Shown: positions 18,286 to 29,013, counted from the first letter of the stretch. The stretch is 64,000 nt of DNA from Saccharomonospora marina XMU15 (GCF_000244955.1 NZ_CM001439.1:2694628-2758627); one strand, 5' to 3'. Numbers and translations are program-made. The notes: generated from the sequence alone by a model not told the origin.

Positions 18286-20054
18286 CGTGCCGCCTCCAGT
18301 GTGGACAGATCGCCTTCGGCGAGTCCGAGCTCGCGTGCCCGCAGCAACCTGCGCATGACCTTGCCGCTGCGGGTGTGCGGCAGGTGCTGGTCGAACTCGA
18401 TCTCGCGAGGCGCGACCGCGCCGAGGCGGCGCCTGCCGAACGCCAGCAGCTCCCGCCGCAGCGGTTCGGATGCCGTCACACCGGGGCGTAGCGTCACGAA
18501 CGCCTTGACCAGCTCGCCCGCAACGTCGTCCGGCTTGCCGATCACTCCGGCCTCCGCCACCGAGGGGTGTTCCAGCAACGTGCTCTCCACCTCGAACGGC
18601 CCGACCAGATGCCCGGCCGACTTGATGACGTCGTCGGCGCGACCGAGGAACCAGTAGTAGCCGTCGGCGTCTCGCCGTGCGATGTCGCCGGTGAGGTACC
18701 AGCCGTCGGCGAAGCAGTCGGCGTAGCGCCGCTGCTCGCCCCAGTAGGCCCGAAACATCGAGGGCCAGCCGGCGCGCAGCGCGAGTTCGCCCGGCGTTGC
18801 GGGGTCGCTCACCTCCCGCACTCGACCGTCCACACGCAACACCTTGCCGTCGCGGTCGCGTGCCAGCACGCAGGCTTCGATGCCGGGCAGCGGCAACCCC
18901 ATCGATCCCGGCCGGACCTCGACGGCCGCGAAGTTGCTGATCATGATGGCGCCCGTCTCGGTCTGCCACCAGTTGTCGTGCACCGGCAGCCCGAACTGCT
19001 CCTGGCCCCACAACACGACCTCGGGATTGAGCGGTTCCCCCACGCTGGCCACGAACCGCAGCGCCGACAGGTCGAAGCTACGGGCCAACTCCGGCCCGTA
19101 ACGCATCAGCATCCGCAACGCGGTCGGCGCCGTGTACCACACGTTGACCCGTTGCTGTGCGAGTACGCGGTACCAGCGGCGCGCGTCGAACTCGGCCTCG
19201 TCACTGACGAGCGTGGCGCCGTGGGTGAGCGGGGCGATGATGCCGTAGGACATGCCGGTGACCCAGCCGGGATCGGCCGTGCACCAGAAGACGTCGTCGG
19301 CGCGCAGGTCGAGCGCGTACTCGGCGGTGACGTGATGCGCGAGCACGGCGCCGTGCACGTGCAGCGCGCCCTTGGGTGTGCCGGTTGTGCCGCTGGTGAA
19401 GTGCAGCAGTGCCGGGTCGTCGGGCGAGGTGGCGGCCACCCCGGTGTCCTCACCGGCGGCGGCGAGTGCCGGTTCCAGCGCCAATACGTCACCGGAGGGG
19501 CCCGCATCGGCCCCGGTCACCAGCACGTGCCGCAGTGACGGTACCTCGTCGCGGATACCACTGACCTTGCCCCGGTACAGCCCGGGACTGGTCACCAGCG
19601 CAGCGGCCTCGCCGAGGCGCAGTCGCTGCCGGATCGGCTCGGGGCCGAACGCGGAGAACAGCGGACAGACCACGCAACCGGCCTTCAGCGCGCCGAGCAC
19701 GGCCACGTAGAGCTCTGGCACACGGCCGAGCAGTGTGAACACGCGGTCGCCCTTTCGAAGGCCGAGGTCGCGAAGCAGCGCGGCGAACCGGCTGGTTCGC
19801 CGCGCCAGCTCGGCGTAGCTGAGTTCGACGACCCGCTCGGAGTGGTCGACCCAGCGCAGCGCGGTGTGGTCCGCGCGCGGACCCGCGGCGTGCCGGTCGA
19901 CGGCCTCGTGGGCGATGTTCAGCCCGCCACCGGGTAACCCGGAGAGCGCGGTGGCGGCGCGGTCCCAGTCGAACTCGCGGCGGGCCCGTTCGTAGTCGGT
20001 GAGGTTCGCGGACCGCCGGGCCGAGGCCGGCTTGCCGATGGGTGACCATTGCAT
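18282..20054 (-). CDS. Acyl-CoA (acetyl-CoA type) synthetase
   Basis: 590 aa ANL-family adenylating enzyme. P-loop [11 protein letters not shown], the A5-type block [15 protein letters not shown] (typical of acetyl/propionyl-CoA synthetases), the hinge region [32 protein letters not shown], and the catalytic Lys in TRSGKVMRR near the end. Most similar in layout to AcsA-type acetate-CoA ligases. First gene of the operon; 106 bp separate it from the divergent membrane-protein gene, with a weak DosR-like site between. Acetate made by the phosphoketolase/acetate kinase pair could be a substrate, which is an inference. Confidence 0.88.
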   Translation of the reverse strand: MQWSPIGKPASARRSANLTDYERARREFDWDRAATALSGLPGGGLNIAHEAVDRHAAGPRADHTALRWVDHSERVVELSYAELARRTSRFAALLRDLGLRKGDRVFTLLGRVPELYVAVLGALKAGCVVCPLFSAFGPEPIRQRLRLGEAAALVTSPGLYRGKVSGIRDEVPSLRHVLVTGADAGPSGDVLALEPALAAAGEDTGVAATSPDDPALLHFTSGTTGTPKGALHVHGAVLAHHVTAEYALDLRADDVFWCTADPGWVTGMSYGIIAPLTHGATLVSDEAEFDARRWYRVLAQQRVNVWYTAPTALRMLMRYGPELARSFDLSALRFVASVGEPLNPEVVLWGQEQFGLPVHDNWWQTETGAIMISNFAAVEVRPGSMGLPLPGIEACVLARDRDGKVLRVDGRVREVSDPATPGELALRAGWPSMFRAYWGEQRRYADCFADGWYLTGDIARRDADGYYWFLGRADDVIKSAGHLVGPFEVESTLLEHPSVAEAGVIGKPDDVAGELVKAFVTLRPGVTASEPLRRELLAFGRRRLGAVAPREIEFDQHLPHTRSGKVMRRLLRARELGLAEGDLSTLEAAR

Positions 20055-20089
20055 GCCGCCACGATCGAGGCAGCGGTGGACCCCGGACA

Positions 20090-20103
20090 GGGCACAAAGT
20101 CAC
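20090..20103. promoter_or_regulatory. Weak DosR-like site in divergent promoter region
   Basis: GGGCACAAAGTCAC matches 10 of 14 core positions. It is 35 bp upstream of the acyl-CoA synthetase start and 57 bp upstream of the divergent membrane gene. The match is poor, so support is mainly positional. Confidence 0.3.
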
Positions 20104-20160
20104 CGTGGCCGAGCCCGTTGGCCTCTCCCGCCGCGCGCGGTCGCACGCGACGTTGGAGCC

Positions 20161-20625
20161 ATGAAGAACGAGGTTGACTCTACCCGGCTGTGGGCGGGTG
20201 GAGCCGCGACGGCAGCCGTGGCCGCACTGGTCGCGGTCGTCGGCATTCTCACCGCGCGCGGCCTCGCCCACGTGGCCGTGCTGGCGCCGCGCGGAGAAGG
20301 CGCCTGGGGCGGCGCGAACACCGTCACCTACGCGGTGAGCGCCGCCGTCGTGGCCGTCGCGGCCACCGGACTGTTGCACGTACTGCTGCTGACCGCGCCA
20401 CGCCCCCGGCTGTTCTTCGGCTGGATCATGGCGCTGCTGACGGCCATCGCGATCGTGCTGCCGCTGAGCCTCTACGTCGACTGGGGGAGCAAGGTGGCGA
20501 CAGCGCTGATCAACCTGGCCATCGGTTTCGCGATCATCGTGACGTTGCTCAACGTCGGCAAGGCCGCCCAGCGCGAGAGCGACCGCGACCACAGCGACGA
20601 CTCCACGCAGCAGTTCTACCCGTGA
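20161..20625 (+). CDS. Four-TM membrane protein (DUF6069-like)
   Basis: 154 aa. Four hydrophobic segments: about 11-33, 59-78, 86-105 and 112-130; the tail is charged and cytosolic (KAAQRESDRDHSDDS). The pattern resembles small actinobacterial membrane proteins of the DUF6069 type; this family assignment is tentative. Divergent from the acyl-CoA synthetase operon and convergent with ftsH, separated from the latter by a hairpin. Confidence 0.7.
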   Translation: MKNEVDSTRLWAGGAATAAVAALVAVVGILTARGLAHVAVLAPRGEGAWGGANTVTYAVSAAVVAVAATGLLHVLLLTAPRPRLFFGWIMALLTAIAIVLPLSLYVDWGSKVATALINLAIGFAIIVTLLNVGKAAQRESDRDHSDDSTQQFYP

Positions 20626-20637
20626 CGCGGTCGTGCC

Positions 20638-20661
20638 GGTGACCGGTCCCGCGCAGGCCGG

Positions 20662-20666
<5 letters not shown>
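20638..20666. terminator. Hairpin between convergent membrane gene and ftsH
   Basis: GGTGACCGG and CCGGTCACC form a 9-bp stem with an 11-nt loop, overlapping the ftsH stop codon. Position between convergent genes suggests a bidirectional terminator. Confidence 0.6.
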
Positions 20667-22536
<1,870 letters not shown>

Positions 22537-22557
22537 CTCAGCGCCGCCTTCCGGCCG

Positions 22558-23388
22558 TCATCGCGGCCTTGCGGCGAGGAAAGCGCGCACGGCACGGGCG
22601 ACGGGTCGGCTCTGCGGTCCCACGTGCCCCTTCCCTCCACACAACGTCAACTCCGCGTTGGGCATCCGCGCGGCGGTGTGCTCGAACAACTCGGCACCGT
22701 AGCACGGGTCCAGCGCGCCGCCGACGACCAGCGTACTCGCCGTGATCCGCGGCAGCTCGTCCTCGATGTCGAAGGTTTCCTCAGCCTCCAGCGTCAGTAC
22801 CAGATCCCGGTCACCCGTGCCGAACACCGCCGGGCCGAGCAGCCAGCCCGCACCCCTGAGCAGCCTCCTGCCGAACGGCCGCGTGCCGAGCAGGGTGAAC
22901 AGCGCGGCATTGGCGCGCCGGGGTCTGCCTGCCCGCAGCTGTGTGGCCGCCTCGTGCGCAACCGCACGCCCGAGCGGGCCGAGGCGGTGTGCCGCCGACA
23001 CCACGACGAGGCGGTCGACGACATCAGGGTGGTCGGCGGCCAGTTGCAGCGCGATACTGCCGCCGGTGGACACACCGAGCACGTCGATCGGGCCCGCGAA
23101 CCGCTCGCGCAGCATCGACGCGTAGTCGGCGGCGAGATCGGCCATGGTCACACCCGGCGGCAACCCGGGCCTGCGGTTGATCCACCACACCTCGTGCCGG
23201 GACGGCAGCGGCTTCAGCTGGGAGAGTTGGAACAACCGCTGCCGGCCGCGCGGTTGCCGGTGATGCGGCGTCAGCCCTGGCAGGAACGCCAGTGGCGGGC
23301 CGGAACCAACCCGGAAGTAGGGCATGCCGTCCTCGCGCGGCCGCTGCCGCGCCGGGCGGGCCGTTGCCGGATCACGTACCTGACGCAT
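22558..23388 (-). CDS. Alpha/beta-hydrolase
   Basis: 276 aa. A very strong SD (AAGGAGG, 5 bp before) fixes the ATG at 23388. Nucleophile elbow GVSTGGS (S107), acid region VVGGALDPCYG and catalytic-His region CGGKGHVG. The oxyanion region is LAFLPGLTPHH instead of the usual HG motif. Substrate unknown. First gene of a two-gene unit with ftsH; a DosR-like box lies about 80 bp upstream, shared with the divergent phosphoketolase gene. Confidence 0.85.
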   Translation of the reverse strand: MRQVRDPATARPARQRPREDGMPYFRVGSGPPLAFLPGLTPHHRQPRGRQRLFQLSQLKPLPSRHEVWWINRRPGLPPGVTMADLAADYASMLRERFAGPIDVLGVSTGGSIALQLAADHPDVVDRLVVVSAAHRLGPLGRAVAHEAATQLRAGRPRRANAALFTLLGTRPFGRRLLRGAGWLLGPAVFGTGDRDLVLTLEAEETFDIEDELPRITASTLVVGGALDPCYGAELFEHTAARMPNAELTLCGGKGHVGPQSRPVARAVRAFLAARPR

Positions 23389-23467
23389 GGCCACCTCCTT
23401 CCTGGCGAGCTTCCTGGCGAGGCGTGGGTCGGCTTCCACTGTGTTTCGCGCACCGCGCCGGCGAGAA

Positions 23468-23481
23468 GGGACCTAAGCCCC
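23468..23481. promoter_or_regulatory. DosR-box-like site between hydrolase-ftsH and xfp-ackA
   Basis: GGGACCTAAGCCCC matches 12 of 14 core positions. It is 80 bp upstream of the hydrolase ATG and 84 bp upstream of the phosphoketolase ATG, so one site could serve both directions. Confidence 0.5.
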
Positions 23482-23565
23482 TGCTCGGCCGGGACGAGCG
23501 CCCACAGCCGCCGGGCCGGGCGATGAGCCAGTGTGAGGGCACCGCCCGCGAGCCGGAGGATGCCG

Positions 23566-25938
23566 ATGACACCGAGAACGCCGACGACCGTCGACCGCCC
23601 GACCCGGGGCGATGCGGCAGGCTCCGAGGGCGACCGCGCAGCCGAGCTGGCACGGGTGGACGCCTGGTGGCGCGCGGCCAACTACCTTTCGGTCGGGCAG
23701 GTGTTCCTGCTGGAGAACCCGCTGCTGGCCGAGCCGCTCAGCCCCGAACACATCAAGCCACGGTTGCTCGGTCACTGGGGCACGGTGCCCGGCCTCACGC
23801 TGACCTACGCCCACCTCAACCGCGTCATCGCGAAGCAGCGACGAAGGCTGCTGTTCGTCGCGGGCCCCGGGCACGGCGCCGCCGGGCTGAACGCGGCCGC
23901 GTGGCTGGAGGGAACGTACTCGGAGTACTACCCCGACGTCGGGCAGGACGTCGAGGGGATGCGGCGGCTGTTTCGGCAGTTCTCCTTCCCCGGTGGCGTT
24001 CCCAGCCATGCCTCACCACACCTGCCGGGCTCCTTCCACGAGGGCGGCGAGCTGGGCTACTCGCTCGCGCATGCCACCGGCGCCGCGTTCGACAACCCCG
24101 ACCTGGTGGTGGCGTGCGTGATCGGCGACGGCGAGGCGGAGACCGGCCCGCTGGCCGCGAGCTGGCACGCGCCCGCGTTCCTGAATCCCGAATCCGACGG
24201 AACCGTGTTGCCGATCCTGCACCTGAACGAGTACAAGATCGCCAACCCGACACTGCTGGCCCGGTTGCCGCAGCGCCAGCTTGCCGAACTGCTTCGCGGG
24301 CACGGCTGGGAGCCGGTCGAGGTGTCGGGAGACAACGCCTACGCGGTGCACGAGGCCTACGCCACGGCGCTGGACGAATGCTTCGAGCTCATCACCCGGC
24401 GCAGGCACCCGATGATCGTGCTGCGCACGCCCAAGGGCTGGACCGGACCGGACACACTGGACGGAAAACCCATCGAGGGGAACTGGCGCTCGCACCAGGT
24501 CCCGCTGCCCGCCGCCAGGCACGACCCGCACCAGCTGGCACAGCTGGAGAGCTGGCTGCGTTCCTACCGCCCCGGCGAGCTGTTCGACGGTTCCGGGGCG
24601 CCCGCACGGGAGATCCGCGAGGCCAATCCGAGCGCGGAACTGCGGATGAGCGCGCAACCGGCGGCGCACGGCCAGGTTCAGCGAGCGCTCAGACTGCCGG
24701 AGATCGCCGAGCACGCGGTGGACGTTCCCGCACCGGGGCGGCGCTACGCCGAATCCACCCGCGCGCTGGGTCGCTACCTGCGAGATGTGCTGGCACTGAA
24801 CGCCGATCAGCGCAACATGCTGCTGTTCGCACCCGACGAGCACGCCTCCAACCGGCTCGACGCGGTGTTCGACGTGACGGGACGGCGCTGGCTGCTTCCC
24901 ACCCGCTCCGGCGACGACCACCTCGACCCACGGGGCCGGGTGGTCGAGGTGCTGTCGGAGCACCTGTGCCAGGGCTGGCTGGAGGGCTACCTGCTCACCG
25001 GAAGGCACGGGATGTTCTCCAGCTACGAGGCGTTCACGCACATCGTCGACTCCATGGTCGCCCAGCACGCGAAGTGGATGCACATGGCGGCCGAGGTGCC
25101 GTGGCGCCGACCGGTGCCGAGCCTGAACTACCTGCTCACCTCGCACGTGTGGCGGCAGGACCACAACGGGGCGTCGCATCAGGACCCCGGCTTCATCGAC
25201 CACATCCTCAGCAAACGGCCTGAGGTCTCGCGCGTCTACCTGCCACCGGACGCCAACTGCCTGCTGCACGTCACAGAGCACTGCCTGCGCAGCAACGGAC
25301 TCGTGAACGTCATCGTCGCGGGCAAGCAGCCCGAGTTGCAGTACCTCGACCTTGACGCCGCCCGCGCGCACACCGAGCAGGGGCTGGGGATCTGGGAGTG
25401 GGCCAGCAGCGACACCGAATCCGGCACCGACGTGGTGATCGCCTGCGCGGGCGACGTGCCGACCCAGGAGGCACTCGCCGCGGTGCAGGTGCTGCGAGGA
25501 CTGGTGCCGGATCTGCGGGTGCGGTTCGTAAACGTCGTGGACATCACCAGGCTCGCAGCGCCGCAACGGCACCCGCACGGCATCAGCGACCGGGAGTACT
25601 CCGCGATCTTCACCGGCGAAGCACCGGTGATCTTCGCCTTCCACGGCTATCCGTGGCTCATCCACGAGCTGACCTACAACCGGCCGGGACACGAGCACAT
25701 GCACGTGCGTGGGTTCGGCGACAAGGGCACCACCACGACGCCGTTCGACATGTGTGTGCTCAACGAGATCGACCGCTTCCACCTGGCGCTGGCGGCACTC
25801 GAACGCATCCCGAGGATGGCGGGCAGGCTCGGGCATCTGCGCCAGCACCTGCTCGGCGAGCTCGCGCGCCACCACGACCACATCAGGCGTACCGGGGAGG
25901 ACATGCTGGAAGTGCGGGCCTGGACCTGGGGTTCCTGA
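23566..25938 (+). CDS. xfp: Xylulose-5-phosphate/fructose-6-phosphate phosphoketolase
   Basis: 790 aa, full length. Family signatures are clear: WRAANYLSVGQVFLLENPLL, GHWGTVPGLTLTYAHLNR, GPGHGAAGLNAAAWLEGTYSE, the ThDP motif GDGEAETGPLAASWH, and the C-terminal HGYPWLIHELTYNRPGHEHMHVRGF. It splits xylulose-5-P or fructose-6-P with phosphate into acetyl phosphate plus a triose or tetrose phosphate. The second of two close ATGs (23566) is chosen because GGAGG lies 6 bp before it. The stop overlaps the acetate kinase start (TGATG), so acetyl phosphate is turned into acetate and ATP. Confidence 0.95.
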   Translation: MTPRTPTTVDRPTRGDAAGSEGDRAAELARVDAWWRAANYLSVGQVFLLENPLLAEPLSPEHIKPRLLGHWGTVPGLTLTYAHLNRVIAKQRRRLLFVAGPGHGAAGLNAAAWLEGTYSEYYPDVGQDVEGMRRLFRQFSFPGGVPSHASPHLPGSFHEGGELGYSLAHATGAAFDNPDLVVACVIGDGEAETGPLAASWHAPAFLNPESDGTVLPILHLNEYKIANPTLLARLPQRQLAELLRGHGWEPVEVSGDNAYAVHEAYATALDECFELITRRRHPMIVLRTPKGWTGPDTLDGKPIEGNWRSHQVPLPAARHDPHQLAQLESWLRSYRPGELFDGSGAPAREIREANPSAELRMSAQPAAHGQVQRALRLPEIAEHAVDVPAPGRRYAESTRALGRYLRDVLALNADQRNMLLFAPDEHASNRLDAVFDVTGRRWLLPTRSGDDHLDPRGRVVEVLSEHLCQGWLEGYLLTGRHGMFSSYEAFTHIVDSMVAQHAKWMHMAAEVPWRRPVPSLNYLLTSHVWRQDHNGASHQDPGFIDHILSKRPEVSRVYLPPDANCLLHVTEHCLRSNGLVNVIVAGKQPELQYLDLDAARAHTEQGLGIWEWASSDTESGTDVVIACAGDVPTQEALAAVQVLRGLVPDLRVRFVNVVDITRLAAPQRHPHGISDREYSAIFTGEAPVIFAFHGYPWLIHELTYNRPGHEHMHVRGFGDKGTTTTPFDMCVLNEIDRFHLALAALERIPRMAGRLGHLRQHLLGELARHHDHIRRTGEDMLEVRAWTWGS

Positions 25939-27065
25939 TGCGGGTGCTGACCCTGAACCCCGGCTCCTCGAGCCTGAAGCTGGCACTGGTACGCGACGGT
26001 GCCGCGGAGATGACGTCCACACTGGACAAGTGGGATGGTTCGGCGCCACCCGGGCTCGCTGAGTTCGCCGCAGCGATCGACGCGGTCGCGGTTCGGATCG
26101 TGCACGGCGGCAACCGAGCCGAGCCGGTTGTCCTCACCGAGCGGGCGCTCGCCGAGTTGGAGGAACTCACCCCCTACGCCGCGCTGCACCAGCCTCGCTC
26201 GCTCGCCATCGCCAGGCACGCGATGGCCGCGCTGCCGCGGGTGCCCGTCGTCGGCTGCTTCGACACCGCCTTCCACGCCGATCTGCCCGCCCGCGCCAGT
26301 ACCTACGCCGTGCCCGCCGCCTGGCGCCGCGAGCACGGCATCCGGCGCTACGGCTTCCACGGCTTGTCGGTCGCCTACGCCACCGCGTGGACCGCGCGAT
26401 TGCTCGGCCGCCCGGTGGCGCAACTCGGCATGGTGTGCTGCCACCTCGGCGCAGGCGTGTCGGTCACCGCCGTCGAGGGTGGCCGCAGCGTCGACACCTC
26501 GATGGGGCTCACCCCGCTGGACGGCGTTCCGATGGCGACGCGCTCGGGGGCGATCGACCCCGCCATCCCGCTGTACCTCGTGCGGCGCGCCGGCATGTCG
26601 CCCGCCGACGTGGAGCGGGCCCTGCAACAGGAGTCCGGGCTGGCGGGGCTGTCCGGAACCAGCGGTGACATCAGGGATGTGCTCGCCGCCCGCGCGCTCG
26701 GTGATCCGGACGCCCGGCTCGCGGTCGAGGTGTACCTGCACCGGCTGCGGCGGGAGATCGCGGCGGCCGTGGTTTCGCTGTCCCACGTCGATGCCGTGGT
26801 GCTCACCGGGGGAGTGGCCGAACACCAACCCGACCTGATGGCCGAACTCGTCGCCGGGGCCGGGCTCGGCCTGTCACACGCGAGCGCGCGGCGTGCCGCG
26901 GCAGGCGGCGACGGCGCCGAAGGGGTGATCAGCCCACCGGACGCGCCCGTGCCGGTCGTTGTCGTCACCTCCCGCGAGGACCTGGAGCTGGCGAGCCAGA
27001 CCGAACACCTGCTCGGCTCCACGTCCGAAGCCGGGCGGGTCCGGCAGGCGACCGAGGATCGGTAG
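25938..27065 (+). CDS. ackA: Acetate kinase
   Basis: 375 aa. N-terminal MRVLTLNPGSSSLKLALV is the ASKHA phosphate motif; RRYGFHGLSVAYA and CHLGAGVSVTAVEGGRSVDTS are the two acetate-kinase signatures; GVPMATRSGAIDP and VVLTGGVAEHQ complete the site. It converts acetyl phosphate and ADP to acetate and ATP. One-base overlap with xfp indicates translational coupling and an ATP-yielding pentose/hexose bypass, plausible under low oxygen. Confidence 0.95.
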   Translation: MRVLTLNPGSSSLKLALVRDGAAEMTSTLDKWDGSAPPGLAEFAAAIDAVAVRIVHGGNRAEPVVLTERALAELEELTPYAALHQPRSLAIARHAMAALPRVPVVGCFDTAFHADLPARASTYAVPAAWRREHGIRRYGFHGLSVAYATAWTARLLGRPVAQLGMVCCHLGAGVSVTAVEGGRSVDTSMGLTPLDGVPMATRSGAIDPAIPLYLVRRAGMSPADVERALQQESGLAGLSGTSGDIRDVLAARALGDPDARLAVEVYLHRLRREIAAAVVSLSHVDAVVLTGGVAEHQPDLMAELVAGAGLGLSHASARRAAAGGDGAEGVISPPDAPVPVVVVTSREDLELASQTEHLLGSTSEAGRVRQATEDR

Positions 27066-27213
27066 TCGCCGCGGCCGGCCCGCTGTGCGATAGGCGCGAC
27101 GGCGGCGCTGGTGAACGGGAGACGTGAGCCGCCGCGCGCCGGGTGCCTGCTCGGGCTCGGCCCGGCCCACCCGGTTCCCTGATCCGGGCAAGAAGCGCCA
27201 AACTGTGGTTCCT

Positions 27214-28515
27214 ATGAGTCAACAACCGGCGACCTACCGTGCCGTCTTCGGCAGTTCCGAATTCCGCCGGCTCTGGCTGGCGCACACGCTGTCCGTGGCG
27301 GGCGACCAGTTGGCGCGGGTAGCCCTGACGATCCTGGTCTACGACAGGACCGCCTCGGCGGGGCTGGCCGCGGTGACCTACGCGGTGAGCTACGTGCCGG
27401 ACTTTCTCGGCGGCGCGCTGCTGGCGGGTATCGCCGATCGCTACTCGCGACGCGGCGTCATGGTGGCGACGGATGTCGCCAGGGGCGTCGTGGTGGCGGT
27501 GATGGCGCTGCCCGGTGTTCCGCTCGCCGGGCAGGTCGGGCTGCTCGTGGTGGTGCAACTGCTGGCGGCGCCGTTCTCCGCCGCAAGGCAGGCCGTGCTG
27601 CCCGACATCCTGCGAGGCGACAGCCTGGTCATCGGGATCGGGGTCATCTCGATGACCTACCAGGCGGGCCTGGTTATCGGGTTCGGCGCGGGCGCGGTCG
27701 TTGTCGACGCGATCGGGGCGGCGGGCGCGCTGTGGGTCGACTCGGCCACGTTCGCGCTGTCGGCCCTGGTGATCCGGTTCGGAGTGCGCGCGCACCCGCC
27801 CGCGCCCGGCGCTGCTCCCACCGTGCGGCGACGCCGCTGGTCGGGCGTCACCAGAGGTTGGCGCCTGGTGGGGGGTAACCCAAGGCTGCGCGCTCTGCTG
27901 GTGATCGCCTGTTGCTCCGGCTTCTACGTCGTGCCGGAGGGCCTCGCCGTACCCGTGGCGGACGAGATCGGCGCGGGCACGGCGGCGGTGGGCTGGCTGC
28001 TCGCTGCCAACCCGGTGGGCACGGTGCTGGGCATGCTCGTGCTCAAACGCATTTCCCCGGACCGGCGGCTACGGCTGCTCGGGCCGCTGACGGTGGCCAG
28101 CAGCCTCGTGCTGGTGCCGACCGGATGGCAGCCCGGGCTTGTGGTCCTTGTGCTGCTGTGGACGGCCAGTGGTGCGTTCTCCGCGCACGACATGGTGACC
28201 CAGGCGGCCTACGTGGCGGAGGTTCCGCCGGAGGAACGCGGGCACGCGGTCGGCGTTGCCATCGCGTCACTGCGTGCAGCGCAGGGCCTTGCCATCGTCG
28301 TTTCCGGGCTGGTGGCCCAGCTGGTTTCGCCGATTGTGGTGATCACGGCCGCGGCGGTACTCGGCACCGTCGTCGGTGCGGGTGCGAGCTTGTCGTGGGC
28401 GCGTGCGTCGTCCGGGCAGGCGTCGTCCGGGCAGGCGTCGTCCGGGCAAGCACCGCCTCCCGCCGATCGAGGCAGCATCGACCGGGGTGAGGCAGGAGAC
28501 GAGGTCGCCGGCTGA
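27214..28515 (+). CDS. MFS transporter
   Basis: 433 aa, 12 predicted TM helices. MSQQPATYRAVFGSSEFRRLW begins the protein, followed by AGDQLARVALTILVYDRT (typical of the enterobactin-exporter-like MFS_3 group) and the loop motif GGALLAGIADRYSRRGVM. The ATG at 27214 is preferred over an upstream in-frame start at 27124 because homologues begin here. The C-terminal tail has a triplicated 15-bp repeat coding SSGQA/ASSGQ. It is convergent with the MRDNNWT micro-ORF array, 45 bp from the last copy. Substrate unknown; peptide export is only a speculation. Confidence 0.88.
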   Translation: MSQQPATYRAVFGSSEFRRLWLAHTLSVAGDQLARVALTILVYDRTASAGLAAVTYAVSYVPDFLGGALLAGIADRYSRRGVMVATDVARGVVVAVMALPGVPLAGQVGLLVVVQLLAAPFSAARQAVLPDILRGDSLVIGIGVISMTYQAGLVIGFGAGAVVVDAIGAAGALWVDSATFALSALVIRFGVRAHPPAPGAAPTVRRRRWSGVTRGWRLVGGNPRLRALLVIACCSGFYVVPEGLAVPVADEIGAGTAAVGWLLAANPVGTVLGMLVLKRISPDRRLRLLGPLTVASSLVLVPTGWQPGLVVLVLLWTASGAFSAHDMVTQAAYVAEVPPEERGHAVGVAIASLRAAQGLAIVVSGLVAQLVSPIVVITAAAVLGTVVGAGASLSWARASSGQASSGQASSGQAPPPADRGSIDRGEAGDEVAG

Positions 28516-28560
28516 CTCGGTTTTCCGAATCCGCACCTCGCGGACCGGCGTGGACCGGCT

Positions 28561-28584
28561 TCAGGTCCAGTTGTTGTCGCGCAT
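28561..28584 (-). CDS. Micro-ORF copy 1, heptapeptide MRDNNWT
   Basis: ATG CGC GAC AAC AAC TGG ACC TGA on the minus strand. SD-like AAAAGAG 8 bp before the ATG. Farthest from the presumed promoter and last in the array. No known family. Confidence 0.7.
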   Translation of the reverse strand: MRDNNWT

Positions 28585-28628
28585 GGCGTGGCTCTTTTCT
28601 GTGTGGTGGGTGTGGGTGGGGTGGGTGT

Positions 28629-28652
28629 TCAGGTCCAGTTGTTGTCGCGCAT
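28629..28652 (-). CDS. Micro-ORF copy 2, heptapeptide MRDNNWT
   Basis: Same codons as copy 1. SD AAAGGAA about 8 bp before the ATG. 44 bp separate its stop from the start of copy 1. Confidence 0.7.
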   Translation of the reverse strand: MRDNNWT

Positions 28653-28696
28653 GGCGTGGTTCCTTTCTGTGTGGTGGGTGTGGGTGGGGTGGGTGT

Positions 28697-28720
28697 TCAG
28701 GTCCAGTTGTTGTCGCGCAT
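28697..28720 (-). CDS. Micro-ORF copy 3, heptapeptide MRDNNWT
   Basis: Identical to copy 2 including the AAAGGAA SD and spacer. Confidence 0.7.
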   Translation of the reverse strand: MRDNNWT

Positions 28721-28764
28721 GGCGTGGTTCCTTTCTGTGTGGTGGGTGTGGGTGGGGTGGGTGT

Positions 28765-28788
28765 TCAGGTCCAGTTGTTGTCGCGCAT
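28765..28788 (-). CDS. Micro-ORF copy 4, heptapeptide MRDNNWT
   Basis: Same coding sequence; SD variant AAAAGAG as in copies 1 and 5. Confidence 0.7.
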   Translation of the reverse strand: MRDNNWT

Positions 28789-28832
28789 GGCGTGGCTCTT
28801 TTCTGTGTGGTGGGTGTGGGTGGGGTGGGTGT

Positions 28833-28856
28833 TCAGGTCCAGTTGTTGTCGCGCAT
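28833..28856 (-). CDS. Micro-ORF copy 5, heptapeptide MRDNNWT
   Basis: Same coding sequence; SD variant AAAAGAG. Confidence 0.7.
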   Translation of the reverse strand: MRDNNWT

Positions 28857-28900
28857 GGCGTGGCTCTTTTCTGTGTGGTGGGTGTGGGTGGGGTGGGTGT

Positions 28901-28924
28901 TCAGGTCCAGTTGTTGTCGCGCAC
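28901..28924 (-). CDS. Micro-ORF copy 6, heptapeptide with GTG start
   Basis: GTG CGC GAC AAC AAC TGG ACC TGA; AAAGGAG 7 bp before the GTG. The upstream spacer differs from copies 1-5, yet the peptide is unchanged (Met by GTG initiation). Confidence 0.7.
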   Translation of the reverse strand: MRDNNWT

Positions 28925-28989
28925 GGTGTGGCTCCTTTCGGGATGCGGGTCCGGGGGTCGCGGTTGCGTTCATCCGCCGCATTCGGCGC

Positions 28990-29013
28990 TCAGGTCCAGT
29001 TGTTGTCACGCAC
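28990..29013 (-). CDS. Micro-ORF copy 7, heptapeptide with GTG start
   Basis: GTG CGT GAC AAC AAC TGG ACC TGA. The Arg codon differs synonymously (CGT for CGC). GAGGTG lies 6 bp before the start. The spacers to both neighbours are unrelated to the 68-bp unit. Confidence 0.7.
   Translation of the reverse strand: MRDNNWT

Larger units (their letters stand above)
28561..28924 (-). repeat. 68-bp tandem repeat array, six copies
   Basis: Copies begin at 28561, 28629, 28697, 28765, 28833 and 28901, exactly 68 bp apart. Each has the 24-bp micro-ORF followed (on the plus strand) by a G-rich spacer with GGGTGTGGGTGGGGTGGG. The last copy keeps the coding part but changes into a different spacer. Spacer variants in the SD region come in two types (AAAAGAG in copies 1, 4, 5; AAAGGAA in copies 2, 3). 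Confidence 0.95.

Noticed and set aside
18286-19011. N-terminal extension of E1alpha into the acyl-CoA synthetase gene
   Set aside because: E1alpha homology and an ATGA junction place the start at 18285; the extension is antisense-like low-complexity text in another frame of the synthetase gene.
24013-26049. 678-aa minus-strand frame opposite phosphoketolase
   Set aside because: Antisense shadow of xfp; no recognisable domain or SD.
28561-28924. CRISPR array
   Set aside because: The 68-bp units are direct tandem copies without unique spacers, and no cas genes are present.
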